Shown one piece after another: positions 43,593 to 56,279 of a stretch of 64,000 nt of DNA. A model generated the notes under the pieces. It did no database searches. It saw only the letters and a program-made list of their open reading frames with translations, and was not told the origin of the DNA. The position numbers were made by a program, and so were the translations under genes. The first letter of the stretch is position 1; the number at the start of each line of letters is the position of its first letter. Source of the stretch: Peromyscus leucopus (Eukaryota > Chordata > Mammalia > Rodentia > Cricetidae); NCBI RefSeq assembly GCF_004664715.2, contig NC_051063.1:67791518-67855517 (forward strand). The letters are read 5' to 3'.

Positions 43593-45582
43593 TCTTCCTA
43601 GTATTTTTGGCAATTCTACACACATTTCTACCAGAATTCAGGTAGAGACATTTTGTGCAAACTGCTTTTTTTTTCTTGATTGAAACATAAGATGGGGAGG
43701 GGGGGGGGTTGGTGGCTCATGTGATGTGTGTGTTTAACTTTGTAGGAACCAGTGGAAACTCCACTGGTTTGCATTTTCCCCACGACTGTGGGAAAGCCTC
43801 TGCTAACTCGTTCCTGCCACACCTGCCACCATTATTACTTATTTCTGCCTTCTTAGTAGACCCTGGGCAGTTTTAATCTGCCCTCTCCTAGCAGCCAAGG
43901 ATAAGGACTATCTCAGCATATGTTGATTGACTCTTCATAAACCATCTTTGCTGATGTGTTAGTTCAAGACCTTGTCAGTTTGTAAAACAAAACAAAACAA
44001 ACTGAGCTGCTTGTTTTTTTGCTGTTGAGTTCCAGAAGTTCCCAATAGATCTGGGGGCATACTTTGCCAGCCATATTGTTTGCAGATATTTCCAGGAGTT
44101 GATGGTCTGTCCTCTCAGACTTTCAGAATGAGGATGAGACACTCTCAATGAGTTACTTGAAGCCCCTATGTGTTCTTCATGGACCCGAAAAAAGGGCACC
44201 TATGTGAGAGGAAACAGCTGTCTGGGGCAAAGGGTGTCAATGCCATCATTTGCCCTTGGCAGTGACTCAAAGGCAGACCAGGGAATGGGGAAGGTGTAGG
44301 GTGGGAGAGAACAGATGTCAGGGTGTGCCCTACCTGGAAGAGATTGTATATGAGAGGTGGCTGAACTCATGCACAGTGCCCAATGTCACCATCTCCAGAA
44401 GCACATGTGGCATCTGTGCTGGGAGCATCTTTTTCTGAGTAGCCCCCAGACTTAGCAGACAGAGCTCACTGGGGCAGTTTTGTTTTCTTTCCTGTGGAAC
44501 AAGCCAGGAGGGGTGGAGGCTACAGTATCTCCTCACCCTGTATTCCTTTGCAGCCACCTACAGTGAGGAAAATCCAGTTTGGGGAGCCAGCAGGGACTGA
44601 CTTGGTGGTCTGTAGAGCTGAGGATCAGTCAGTATGCAACGTGGTTTTGATTACCCAGAACCTCGTATACTTGTGACTGTTCAGGGAGGGAGCCTTCCTA
44701 CGTCAGTCAGAGACCCCCACTTCATTGTCCACTGGACCGTGACCACCTGTGTCTAGAGAGAGGCTGTGTTTGGCCGAAGAGCTTGGATTCTGGCAGCTGG
44801 CAGTCAGCAACAGAGACTCACTCACTCTTATCCATGTGGATGTGAGCCAGGGAGGCTGCCCTCTGCTAGCCAGAAGGCTCATGGGCAAGAGTGGCTTCAA
44901 CAGGCCCCCAGACACCTCCCAAGAACATCCCAAGGGCTCAGGCTGAGTAGAAGGCCCTGGGCAGTGGCTCTTCCTTCTTCTGTCTCTGGGGACTTTATAT
45001 CCAACCTTGCCTTTCTTCTGTGGGGCACTTCCCTAGGAAGTGCTTGAGCTGAGAATATCTGTAAGTGAGATGGACAAAATTCATGCGATTTGAGGGAGCT
45101 CTTTAGCTGAAGACTATGATACTCTCCAGATTGTAAGTGTATTTGGAGGATTACATTAAATAATTCACACCAGGGGGTCAAATCAAACCGGAAGAACAAA
45201 GCTCCTCCCAGCCACAGCTGGTAGTTTTGTTTCTGACACAGGCTCTTACCTTGAATTTCCAGGACCTTTGTGCCCCTGCTGCCTCGGTCTCCCATATATA
45301 AATGTTCCGTGGCTCACTGCAGACCCTGCAGTTATGGTGCACTTCCTAAAGAGGGTATTTTACAGAGCTTACTTGAAGAGAGGGGAAGGATAAGGTAAAT
45401 GGAGACCCCCAAACCTAGGACACAAGGCCTCAAATGAGCTCATCCTGTTCTGCTGCCCATGACACCCAAATGGTAATGGGGTACCCCTGTGACCACAATA
45501 CCTAGCAGACACAACAAAGGGAGAAGAAATTTACTTTATCTCTTTCCTTTGCTAGCCTAGTTTCTCTTCAATAGATCTGGGG

Positions 45583-45584
<2 letters not shown>
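43593..45584. other. Unique DNA, G run near 43698-43708
   Basis: About 2 kb with no recognised transposon. A short G-rich run at 43698-43708. Frames of 60-130 codons have no recognisable product. Confidence 0.45.

Positions 45585-45625
<41 letters not shown>
45585..45625. repeat. (GT)n microsatellite
   Basis: GT run of about 20 units. Confidence 0.95.
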
Positions 45626-45627
<2 letters not shown>

Positions 45628-47559
45628 AGCAATAGCTGAGAATTTCTCCCCCTCTCTGCCAGGCTTTCCCACATGCCAGCATTTGTGGGGCCACCCCATC
45701 CCTCCTGGTAGGAAGGTCAAGTGGTTCCAGAGTGTTTTGGAGAGAACTGCCAGGTCCTAAGAAGAAAGGTCCCTAGAAGACAGTCACACCCGACTCATGG
45801 GCCAGAGACACATTCTCAGCTCGCTTTAGAAAAGATGAATGTCTGAAGGCACAAAGCACAGGTGTTTCCACATCAGAAAACCTCACACCTTGCACCTGTC
45901 CCTGCCAAGGCCTGACTTTGCCATCTGCTTTTGACCAGGCATGACCAAGGTGTGAGAGCCTGGAGATGCCTCCTTTACTCACTGCCTGCTTTCAGACTGG
46001 TGACTTGTTGGGGGCTTCTGTTTGTTTAATTTTTCACAAAGGAGTCTTCAGGGCAGCATCGCTAACCCAGGCAGCAGACAGCTGGCTGGCACCCTGGGGC
46101 ACCATGCTCCTCTGAAGACTTCATGGCCTGCTGGTTCCGTGGGCCTAGGCTGCATCAGAGCGCTGGTGTCCACTAAAGGCAACGGTCCCACCGTGCATCC
46201 CATACAGTTATTAAGGGCTTTATTCCGACTTCCTGTGCTTACACACATGTACCTCTTTTCCCTGCAGATCTTCTGTTTGGCTGGATGGCTACTTTGACTG
46301 CCAGATTCAGACAGGGAAAAGCCCATAAAATTCACAAATGTGCAGTCACACGTGTTGTTTCTGCTCAGCCGCATCTAGAGAATGACTTAAATGTGGGAGC
46401 TGGGGCCTGTCTGAGCTTTCTGGTTGTTTAAGACTCAGAAATGCTCAGCTTTTCAGAGCGTGGAATCCTCGCCATTCAGAGCCTCGTATGAAGAGCCTAG
46501 AAATTTGGTTAATGACAATAACACATCTCAACTCCATTGTTGAAACTTTCGATGTGCCTTTGAATGGAGCCCTTGCTGCAGATAGACCAGTCGGGGGCAC
46601 TGAGTAGCAAATCGTGTCAACCTCCACGTGGCTTGACGATGGCTCGAGCTTTGTCTGGTCTGTCTTCAGACACTTTCTTTTTCCATCTCTTTAGAACTCT
46701 AAATCAGAGAACCCCAGCCAGGAAATACAGAGAATGAGTTAGGAGTTGCTTCTTGTGAGTATTAGCTGCAATGGAGGCCCCAGTAACTGCATAGGTCACA
46801 GGCTTCAGTGACGGCTAAAGATGGATCCCACAAGCCTAGAATGGCTTCTTGCATGCTTCTCACTTGGCTTCAATGCTGCTGTGTTAAGCCTGTATCACTT
46901 ACAAGTTCTGAGGTGTCCTTGCTGTCTGACAGGAGCAAAGCAGAGAGACCTAGCCTGCTTAAATGTGTCTGGCAGTCATCCACCGACAGGGTGGGTAACA
47001 CCTATTTACCAGCCCCAAGAGCAAATGTCCTCGAAAAGCTTGAGTTTCCTCTTCGCATTTGTTCTCACTGCACAGTAATTTCTCCTCGAAGTTTGATTAT
47101 TCAAATGCTCCAAATTAGAATGAATTGCAGGAGAGCTTTCATAGCCCACACAACAAGCTCTCTAGCTTGATACTTTTGGGTAGAACTTGGTCAGCTACCT
47201 AAGCCCAGATTTGTTATTCTGAAATTCTGAACCAGGTCTATTGAGGGTCAAAGAAACTGAATCCAGTGTTCTCCTTAATACCATGGAAATGCAGTAGGCA
47301 GGTGACCAGCTTGTCCCTGGTGGCCTGGAATTTCCAGATTGCAGCATCAAAACCCACTCTCCCACCCAACCCATATGGGACTGCTCACAGAGGGGTCCAT
47401 CTATGCTGGAGGTCGGATGAACCTGATGCGGTGGTGGAAGGGCCACCCCGTGCCAGCTACTGCCCAGGTGGAAGTCTGACCCTCATTTTCATCCATGTAG
47501 AGAGGTGAATTGGGAAGGCAGGTAGCTCATGAAGGGCAGGAAGCCCCATGCAGACATAA
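45626..47559. other. Unique DNA
   Basis: Nearly 2 kb free of recognised SINEs or LINEs. Frames up to 120 codons (46808-47170) lack a recognisable product. Parts of 46000-46400 and 46420-46640 could be conserved, but nothing specific is visible. Confidence 0.4.
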
Positions 47560-47870
47560 ATGTGGGCTGAATGCAGTGAATAAATTGCTCAGTTTCGAAT
47601 TGAAAAGATAGAGTTCATTCTCCACAGTGCCTCCTCTGTCACATGTCGGGACCTATTAAAATTTGGGTCGTCACTTGTCTGTGGCAGCTTTAGCTTTGCC
47701 AGTTGCTTCTTTTCTAATATTTTAATGTTTAGCATTCACAAACCCACAGCTCTCGCCTACTCACCGTGGCGCCTGTCGCTTTTTGCAGTCCCCGCCTGCT
47801 TGCCCTATTTAGATTATTTTAGCATCCCGTCACACTTCTGCCTGCTCTGAGTCCTTGTGTGGTTGAAGGA
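47560..47870. promoter_or_regulatory. Candidate conserved non-coding element
   Basis: Repeat-free, with retained CpGs and AT-rich words ('gaataaattgctcagtttcg', 'ttctaatattttaatgttta', 'ctatttagattattttagca'). Inference from texture only. Confidence 0.25.
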
Positions 47871-48033
47871 GAAGCTGGGGAATCATACGCCACCAGTTAC
47901 TACACCACAACCCAGCCCACCTTCCTGAAGAAAAGTATGGGTTATTGCGGGGAGGTCTGAAGGTCCCCATGCTGACGTCTTCCAAAAAGTAAATCCACTT
48001 TGTTAATTAATTTGTAAAGGCTTAAAGATGTAT

Positions 48034-48055
48034 TTGTGTGTGTGTGTGTGTGTGT
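48034..48055. repeat. (GT)n microsatellite, short
   Basis: About 11 GT units. Confidence 0.9.
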
Positions 48056-48439
48056 TTCTTCTCTTGGAGGCTTCTTCATTGGAGACACACATGAAGCCAA
48101 GCTGGTGGCCAGCTCAGCTACACCTTCCCCAAGTCCGCTGTGAAAACCTGATCCTGCGCAGAGGTGGAGAGTATTCATTTGACGACCATCTTTTCAGTAA
48201 ATTCAGCAAAGTGGGGAGGGTGAGCAATACATGATGGGTCGAACTCCTGCATCCAAGCAGACAGTTTAACCTGGGGGTCAGCATTTGAATTTCACGTCCA
48301 ATGACTGTTAATAGATTTTCTTCATTTGTGCCAGACATGGAGAATATGTGCGGGCACTGGCCAGTCCCTCCCGTGCGGGGACCCAGGTCCACCTGTAAGG
48401 ATACCGTGGTGTGAGCTGCTGGAGTCGCTGCCTCCTGAC
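48056..48439. other. Unique DNA
   Basis: No repeat recognised. It runs into the candidate conserved element downstream. Confidence 0.4.
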
Positions 48440-48900
48440 AACATCCCAGCTGTAGACCAGCAATCGCAATCCTCGGGTGGCAGTTTTAATTATCGGCACC
48501 GCGATACCATCAGCAAGTGTGTAATTACGTGTCAGTTTCCTGGCTGTTGGGTATGAAAAGTGGATCCAGCGGAATGATGATTGTGGAAGCTGTAGACTCA
48601 TATTTAAACAATTCAAAATGTGTAACTGGCAGTGTCATTAAACAGAGAGAGCCTGACCCCAGCTGTCACTTACTTTTCCTTATGCAGATTTGTGCTTGCT
48701 GTCTGTCAAAAGAACTCCATGGGCTGAAATGGGACAGAAGAGGTGACATAATTCTCAGAGCAAAGAGGGCTGGCTCTCTTTAATTCCACAGAGGCATTTT
48801 TTTAGCCTAAATAAACACAACTGCCGGAATTGTAAACAAAACCAGACCATTATGGGAAATTATATAGACTTTTGCTGATAAATACACCAAGGACAGGATC
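48440..48900. promoter_or_regulatory. Candidate conserved non-coding element
   Basis: Repeat-free, CpG-retaining DNA ('agttttaattatcggcaccg', 'gtgtgtaattacgtgtcagt') with a forkhead-type GTAAACA at 48832-48838, a TALE-type AGCTGTCA near 48660 and several TAAT cores. The most enhancer-like block in the 45-50 kb part. Inference only. Confidence 0.4.
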
Positions 48901-49703
48901 AGACTTCTACCCTTAAAACATGTAGAGGAAAAAAAAAAAAAAACCTGCCCTTTGCCAGGCTCTAAAAGAATAAGTGCTGTGATAATTAGAGAGATTTATT
49001 TCTGAAGCAGAAAGTGGAATGACCTTTTCTGTTTTAACTAAACTTTGTGGTCTAAGATGGGGGGGAAAAGCAGAGCTTATTTTGAAAGTGTTCAGTATGA
49101 ACAATGAGAAGAGAGATTAAGAATATTGAAACTCTGGTGCGGCTCAGCTCACGTTCAAGTACGACAGCTTCAAATGCCTTGCCTCAGTCGGGAAAGCTGA
49201 AACACATCTGAGATATACAGGAAGGGAAAAACAGATAAGAACAGCTTTCTAAGAGGGCTCAGTTAAGAGGTAAGGAGTACTTCCAAGTTCTTCAGCCAGC
49301 CTGGGCGCTTGCTCTCAAAAACCCCTCCGTTTATCTGGCGGTCCTTAAAAGGTGCTTGGCAACTAAGGGTTAAGTCTGCATGCATGCAAGATGTGAAGGG
49401 GCTTTAGAGAGTGAGCTAGGGGGGTTAAGTATAGGGTTAAACTAACACAATGCGCCATGAGCACAAAGGGAAACGTTTCTTTAATTTTTAAAAGGTTTTC
49501 ACTGCTCATAATAAACTGAATGAACTTGCAGTTGCATGTAAACATTATTCTGTGCCCCGAAGACACTGCGGTTTACAGTTTTCAAAGCTTAAATTGATTC
49601 TACAAGCCAGACTGAGACTAACTATGGAGGAGCTGTGGTCATTTCGAGGCTGGAAAGGGCATCAAGTCACGCCTCTGCCTCTGGAATCACATTTGGAAGT
49701 AAA

Positions 49704-49704
<1 letters not shown>
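48901..49704. other. Unique DNA with A run at about 48930-48942
   Basis: No recognised transposon. GATA-like 'acagataagaacagctttct' at about 49231. No exon. Confidence 0.4.

Positions 49705-49760
<56 letters not shown>
49705..49760. repeat. (CA)n microsatellite
   Basis: About 27 perfect CA units. Confidence 0.97.
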
Positions 49761-49763
<3 letters not shown>

Positions 49764-49784
49764 GGAGTCATTTAGTAAAGGGTC

Positions 49785-50110
49785 AACTTCACATTTCTTT
49801 CTACTCTTAAAGGTAACATTACTGACTTCTCACAGGCTAATGGAAGCCATATTAATTGCCATAGCACATTCAGATTTGAAGTCATAAATACACACATATT
49901 AAACCCTCTAAGGATTAATTTGTATTTTATCAGCTGTGAAAAGGGTGATTTTTTAAAACATATCTAGACTTAAGAGGTAGCCTTATTAGGCATTCATTGA
50001 AAAACAAATTGTGCATATATTTTGTAAGAAGGTTAAAAAAAAGAGCTCTTCCTTCTCAAAAGCTATGCAGGGCAACTGGGGAAGCAATTAGTGTTTATAT
50101 ACTAGACAGA
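49785..50110. promoter_or_regulatory. Candidate conserved non-coding element
   Basis: AT-rich, repeat-free: 'ggaagccatattaattgcca', 'aaggattaatttgtatttta', 'tcagctgtgaaaagggtgat' and 'aacaaattgtgcatatattt'. Inference from texture only. Confidence 0.3.
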
Positions 50111-51459
50111 CACAGCCTTGGAAGTTTCTGACATATAAATATTTGTGTGTCTAGTTAAACAGGAAAGGGGTGATGAGGAATGCCACGTGGCTATACATTT
50201 TCTCATATCCAAATGTAAAAGACTCCCAGCATTGCGTGCGTATCACCATGTTGAGGGTTTTTTTGTTGTTGTTGTTTTGTTTTTGTCATTTGCTGATGAA
50301 GACTGTCACTATATCTCTTGTCCTTTGTATTCATGTTGCAGAGTCCTTTCCCTGATCTATCCTAAAAGGACTATGGCTGAGGTTCCCTGGGAAGTTGAGC
50401 TCAGTCCTCATGGACACAGCTTGCAGCAGGTCTCTGGCTTTGGGCATCTCAGAGAAACTGGATGGAGAGGGCTCCACTTTCTTACACTCGCTTCAAGGGA
50501 AATACAACAAAAGTGCCTCAAAGAACACTGCTCCTGTCTGTGCTTTTCTTTCCGAAGAGGCTCCTTTCAGCGTGGCTTACTGAGCTCATTTGCGACTAGG
50601 AAATGTTAAGTGGTCCAGCTAGCGCAAGGAACCAAACCAGAAGGGAAATAAATGTCCTCTGTCCTGTGCTTCCTCCAAGGGGTCCCCAGGGAAGAACACT
50701 CTCCCAACTTCTTTTGGAAGTAGCTTTTGCAATCTAATAGATCTTATTGTCAAATGCCTTGTTAAACTTTTACAAGGATGTGTGTATGTATCCTGCTCAG
50801 CAGTGGGGAGACTTGAAATTCTGTCAGGGAGGCACAGTCACATTGGTCCCCCATGACTTGTTCTATGGTTGATGGGGAGCAGTTTCCTCTGATCTTTCCC
50901 AGAAAGTAACACGACAAGACTCCTTCCCACCCCCAGAGCCCCAAATCCCCATTTTGTATCCCCCTCACCCAGGAGAAGGCATCTTGGGGAATATGGCAGC
51001 GGGCTGGTGTTTTATGCCCCATGAATTTTACCTTTCAGGACATGTGTGACTCCTGCTTCGCTGTAGGAATGTGTATTGGGGAAGTCGTGTATACTTGCTG
51101 CTGCTTAGTTTCCACCTGGCTGTTCAGATCACTGTTTGCTCTGTAGATGGTGTTGTATGAATGGGGTTAATTTAAATAATTTCCCCCTGCATCTTCCCTT
51201 GCTCTGGAACTACAAAGGTTTGGCTTCGAAAATGAATAGCCGCTGCTTGTGGCCCTCCCCAGACGTTGGCTGCTTCCCCAGACTCTTTCTGCTGGTAGCT
51301 CAGATGGCCTTTGACTAATGAGGTGACCTTAAAAGAAGCAGTTGCTGAATGTTCCTTGTGACTGGCCCATGGTGGTGACAAGTGTGAACTGCATACAGAG
51401 CAAATGGTCTCAAGCAGTCACTTCTGATGTCACTGGCTTGCCAGTGAGCTGGTCCTGCC
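50111..51459. other. Unique DNA
   Basis: (TTG)n-like stretch at about 50260-50288. A 154-codon open frame at 50145-50609 has no recognisable product and no splice or start context I would defend. Confidence 0.4.
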
Positions 51460-51770
51460 AGGCTCAGGACCCAAGTAATTTATATTACCACGAATTAACA
51501 GGATCCTAGCTAAGTGTTAACTGCCCATTATCACTTGTCACCATGGTTAATAGTCACCAAATACTGATGACTTTAGGCATAGGTGTTTTATTTTTCCTTT
51601 GTAAAGAGGTTGTAGCTTTAGAATTAATGAATTTCTACTCTGGCTTTCTGGAAAATTCCTACCAATCTATATATGAAGGCCTGTGGCCTAGGTGACTTAT
51701 TGATAAGTGTCCTAGGCGATTATTTATTAAGCAAAAGCTTTAAAGTTAAAAAAAAAAGGAGGAAGAAAGT
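51460..51770. promoter_or_regulatory. Candidate conserved non-coding element
   Basis: 'tttatattaccacgaattaa', 'cccattatcacttgtcacca', 'agaattaatgaatttctact' and 'ggcgattatttattaagcaa' give dense TAAT cores in repeat-free DNA. Inference only. Confidence 0.3.
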
Positions 51771-54202
51771 TACTTCTGTAAACAGCAGACATTCTCAAAG
51801 GCAGAAGTTACAGAAGCAAATTTTCAATGTCACTAAAACTGAAGACTGAGTGTCCTATTCTAGGTGTGGTGATGAGGCAGAGGTCAAAGTCCCATCAAGA
51901 AACCTATATAACTTACTCTGCTGGCTTCAGATGTCCTTGGAACCTCTTCCTATGCCTTGGCTACCTGTGCTGGCTTTTTGGGAAGGCAGGTGGAGCTTTT
52001 GGGCAGAGCTTCTGGGAACACTCCTGTTCTCTGCCTCCCTGGAAAGCCCCAGGGGTCTGGACAGCATCTGTCCACTTCGTGTCTCTCTAGCTCATATAGA
52101 ATTTTCAAATTCATGAGTTCCTTAGCCTCCTCCCACACTTCCAACTCACCAAGTCTGTGTTCCTGTACTCTGGGGGCATGTGGTTCTTCCTAGTGAAGTC
52201 TGGAGCAGGTGGCAAGAGTTCAGAAACAGGTGGCTAATGGGGTCTGGAAGGACAGTGCCTGATCCCACTGCCCCTGGGAGCTGGGGTCCAAACACTGACC
52301 CCCAAAGAGCCTTGTAAGCACAAGAAGCAGTTTGTTTCCTCAAACTGAGAAGACACATTAACTTCATGTCCTCTCACCTGTGCTCTGTGGGGTTCAACTC
52401 ACCCCGGTGAAGCAGAGTAGGGCTGTGATGGAATTTCCAGACTGGATGCCCTCTGCGGCCCAGGGTATTGTTATCTCGCTTCACCAGGGTCATGAGGCTC
52501 ATCAAGAGCATGGCACGTCAGAAGGGCCACCAGCAATGGCACTGGGATGTTATTGGTGGTCTGAATAGCATTAACCCACGTGAACCAATCTTGTCCTGAG
52601 CTTATATGAATGATCAGCCATACAGCTATGAAAGCATGACTGTCCTAGCTGAAGGTTTCTAGCACTTAGAAAAATCTCAGTGGCTGATGGGTCCATAGGT
52701 CCTGTATCTGCAAAACTATTCCATGCTGAACATGTGCAGAATGTTTTTCTTGTCATTTCTTCATAAATGATTCACTATGCAAACTATTTACATAGCATTT
52801 ACATGTTATTAGGTATTATATGCAATCTAGAGATGACTTGAAATGTAGGGAGGAGTGTGGTATATGTAAATCTTATGCTGTTTTACATAAGCACCCAAGC
52901 ATCTGTATGTTTGTATCCAAGGGATTTCTTAAAGCAAACGCTCATGGCACCAAGGGATGGCTGTGTATGCTTTGAACTGCTGCAAGGCTTGCTCACCTTT
53001 CATATACACCTGACCCTGGACAGTGATGCTGTGCTTGAGACAGCGCCCATTTTGAGTGACATGTCCTTTTTGATTTCTGCATCAAACAAGACATTAAGCA
53101 GCCAGTCTATGAAATTTGATGCTATCGAAACTGGGCCCATTTGGTGGCCATTTGCACACTCCCCTTCTTTACCGCCCCCCGACTTCTGCTTGTGGTAGCA
53201 GGTGCCTTTGCAGGTGGGAGGCTTAAGTAGCAGGTAAAGTGAATACTGCACTTTAGGACTTGGGTTCTCTGTATGGGGCAGTTACTCACTGCCACGGCAG
53301 GAGGAGCACTGTCCAGAGACTGAGCCACTGCCCTTCTTCACCAACTGCAGTATTTAGAAATCAATGTCCCTTCTTGGAACTCGTGAGGTTTTTTGTTTTT
53401 GTTTTTGTTGTTTTTTGTTTGTTTGTTTGTTTTGAGCAAATGAAGTCATTGTCTACAAGTGACCACAGGCCACGTGTGTACCTCAGCAAACATCACCAGA
53501 AATCCTCTTCTAAAGCATAGTCACTCAGCTTTGCTTATACTTTATGAGTGTGGCAGTTTTGAAATCTATTCTAGTTTTTTGGTTGTAAATGAGCAAAGAA
53601 AACGAGTGTGTCTTAGAGGAAATTTCCAAGTATCTCTTCCTCGTTCGGTTTTCATTCACTCATCTTAAGATATGTGTAGCTTTGTTTTCAAAGCTTGCCA
53701 TGTGACAGATGACAGGGTTGGGATTTGCTGGGAACAGGTTTGCTTTTGCAGCTTTCACATTTGGGGAAGTGGCCTATGCTTGAGCTCACTGTGAGCACTG
53801 ACGTAGTTACTTAATCAGCAGCTTGTCTGTGTTCAGCCTCAACTTGGGGCTACTGGAGCAGGACTAGATGGGGTAGTATGGCAGAGAACAGCCACACCCG
53901 TGACCAGCCAGGTGGAATAGGGCTAGCCAAGTCCTAGACTGACAACCCTGAGCTGGGAGAAGTGACCCTGGAGAAGAAGCTGGATGTGGACCTCCAAGTC
54001 CAGAGAGACTCCATCATGGCCACCAACTGGCCACTCCTGTGTGCTGGCTGTATATCTGAGCTTCTTGGGTGAGTATTAGAGCTTGTTTGTTTGAATGCAA
54101 GTTTCAACTGTCTTTAGAAGAAACCATGGCTGATCACGGATGTGCCTTTCCTACTGGGGGGCATTTGAAGAAGCCATTGAGACAGAAAGGATTCTAAACG
54201 TT
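51771..54202. other. Unique DNA, (TTTG)n-rich 53388-53433
   Basis: 2.4 kb without a recognised transposon apart from a T/TTTG-rich stretch. Frames up to 113 codons (52857-53198) have no recognisable product. Confidence 0.4.
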
Positions 54203-54366
54203 GGTGGCGCACGCCTTTAATCCCAGCACTCGGGAGGCAGAGCCAGGCGGATCTCTGTGAGTTCGAGGCCAGCCTGGGCTACCAAGTGAGTCCCAGGAAA
54301 GGCACAAAGCTACACAGAGAAACCCTGTCTTGAAAAACCAAAAAAAAAAAAAAAAAAAAAAAAAAA
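54203..54366 (+). mobile_element. Young B1 SINE (cricetid-type), slightly 5'-truncated
   Basis: 'ttggtggcgcacgcctttaa', 'cagcactcgggaggcagagc', 'gttcgaggccagcctgggct', 'ggcacaaagctacacagaga' and about 26 A. It lacks the first few bases of the B1 left arm. CpGs retained. Confidence 0.95.
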
Positions 54367-54433
54367 GAAATAGGCCACCTGAAGTGTTCAATACCAATTT
54401 CAATACCAATTGTTTGGTTATTACCCCCCCCTT

Positions 54434-54436
<3 letters not shown>

Positions 54437-54471
<35 letters not shown>

Positions 54472-54474
54472 TGT
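54437..54474. repeat. (TG)n microsatellite
   Basis: TG run of about 18 units with one GG step. Confidence 0.95.
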
Positions 54475-54709
54475 TTAGGCACAAGTGTATGGAGACCAGA
54501 GGACAACCTTTGTTGTCATTCCTACGGTGACATCTACCTTATTTTTTCAAAGCATGTGTCCTTCTGGCCCAGAAATCACTAACTAGGTTAAACTGGCTGA
54601 TCAGAAAGCCCTAGGGATCCTCCCATTTCTATCTCTCTAGCGCTGATTACAGATGCAAGCCATTATGCTAACATTAATAGGCATATACTTGTGTGTGTGT
54701 GTGTGTGTA

Positions 54710-54741
<32 letters not shown>

Positions 54742-54790
54742 TTAGAAATTGAACTTAGGTACTTATGGTCTGGCTTTTGCAAAATGTAAG
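54475..54790 (-). mobile_element. Decayed B4 SINE, antisense, split by (TG)n
   Basis: Outer part 'atggagaccagaggacaacc', B1 half 'agggatcctcccatttctat' with 'gattacagatgcaagccatt', then a (GT)n expansion at 54690-54743, then an ID-like remnant 'attgaacttaggtacttatg'. Order fits an antisense B4 whose centre was expanded. Confidence 0.55.
54690..54743. repeat. (GT)n microsatellite with GTAT interruptions
   Basis: About 26 GT units with two GTAT steps, inside the B4 remnant. Confidence 0.95.
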
Positions 54791-55295
54791 AACGCAGCCT
54801 CAAAGATGCAAGTTTAGAAGGGGGTTGTGCTGAAGTTGGGTTTACATGAGAGACCATACACTCTGAAGACAAGCCTGGCACCCACAGAGTCACCTGTGAG
54901 GTTGCTGGGGCAGTGCTTGCAACAGAGGAGTAAATGTGGGTACAACCAGTGCTGGGAGTTGTTCCTTCCTTAGCATAAACCTGGGTGGCTCCTCACTTTC
55001 CCGCTGGCCACCAGGGACAACAACATCTCTCCAGCTTGCAGAGTGCTGCTTGGTGCTGGCTTGGCATCACCCATACCTTAGGACATCACAGTGTTCGGAA
55101 AGGGCAGACTTGTGGAGCAGGTGACATGCCTGAGAGTCAATTGGAAGCAAATGATATGTACAATTGCATTAAGAAAGTGATGGCAGATCTGGGAATTAGC
55201 TAAGAGTCAACTTACTGGACACATGTGCACAGTAATGTGCGTTTAAAGAGTATGAATTCATAGACATAAGAAGAATCTATTAGTAATTAAGTTGG
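54791..55295. other. Unique DNA
   Basis: No exon or repeat recognised. Confidence 0.45.
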
Positions 55296-55490
55296 GGTTG
55301 GGGATAAAGCTCTGTTGGCAGAATGATTGCCCAATATTCATGAAGCCCTGGATTTTTCATAAACTGGGTATTGTGGTGCACACCATATTTCCAGCCCTTG
55401 GGAGGCAGAGGCAGAAGATCAGAATTCAAGGTTTTGCTTGGCTACATAATGAGTTTGAGGCTAGCCTTGGCTATATAAAAACTTGTCTGG
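55296..55490 (+). mobile_element. B4 SINE (ID-B1 fusion)
   Basis: ID half 'ggggataaagctctgttggc' and 'catgaagccctggatttttc', then B1 half 'ttgtggtgcacaccatattt', 'cttgggaggcagaggcagaa' and 'gaggctagccttggctatat'. A GGA-rich tail follows to about 55536. Confidence 0.75.
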
Positions 55491-55536
55491 AGGAGGAGGG
55501 AGAAAGAAGCAGAAGCAGCAGGAGGAGGAGGAGAAG

Positions 55537-56279
55537 TTGCTAGATATTTTCCCCACTTTATACAAATTTGTTTCGTCTAAAATAAGAGTCTCAGCCCAAT
55601 GCCAACAAAACCATCTTGCCTTTCACTTTGCAAGGGCAGACCCTGTCTCCTTGCTTCCATCTCTGAATCTGGCTCCAGGTTTGGTGCCTCAGCGACCAGT
55701 TCTATCAACAGCACAGACCACAATACTTAGAAGCGTCTCAGACCTTCCTGCCCACGTCTCCACAGCTCCACATGAATTTCCTCTAGGAACCATCAATTCT
55801 CGCAGGTGCGAAGGAGCCTCACGGCCGTTCTATCAACATCATAGCATGTTCAGTGAAAGTGAGTCCCTCACAGAAGTCTGCTGGTGAAGAGCTTGCCAGC
55901 TCCCAGTCTCTCACCCAGCGGGGCAATCAATAATGTATTATTTCCTTTGCCACCGTGCCCTGGACTTTCCCATTTGGAATTAGTTGTTGAGTGTAATATT
56001 GGGTAGCAGCCATCCATTTCTGCTGGCCTCTGACGTGTGACCACTCTGAGTCTGACAGCTCTGGGGGACTGGATCTCTTTGTGGTTGGCCAGAGAATTTA
56101 GGAGTTGAGGACAAATCTAACTGATCCATCTCCTTAGCCTCACCCCCCAAACCCTGCATCAGTCGGCCTTTTCTCCTGCCCTCATCTACCTCTGCAGTGA
56201 CCTCCCCCAACAGGAGAGATGGGCAGACTGTTACCCAGCCTTCCTAAGGTTTCCTCCTGCACACCAGTCTTTCATTTCT
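55537..56279. other. Unique DNA
   Basis: No recognised transposon. A 134-codon frame at 55483-55887 begins in the B4 tail and has no recognisable product. Confidence 0.4.

Noticed and set aside
50145..50609. 154-codon frame on the plus strand
   Set aside because: Mixed composition, no domain recognised, crosses a T/TTG-rich tract; no splice or promoter context.
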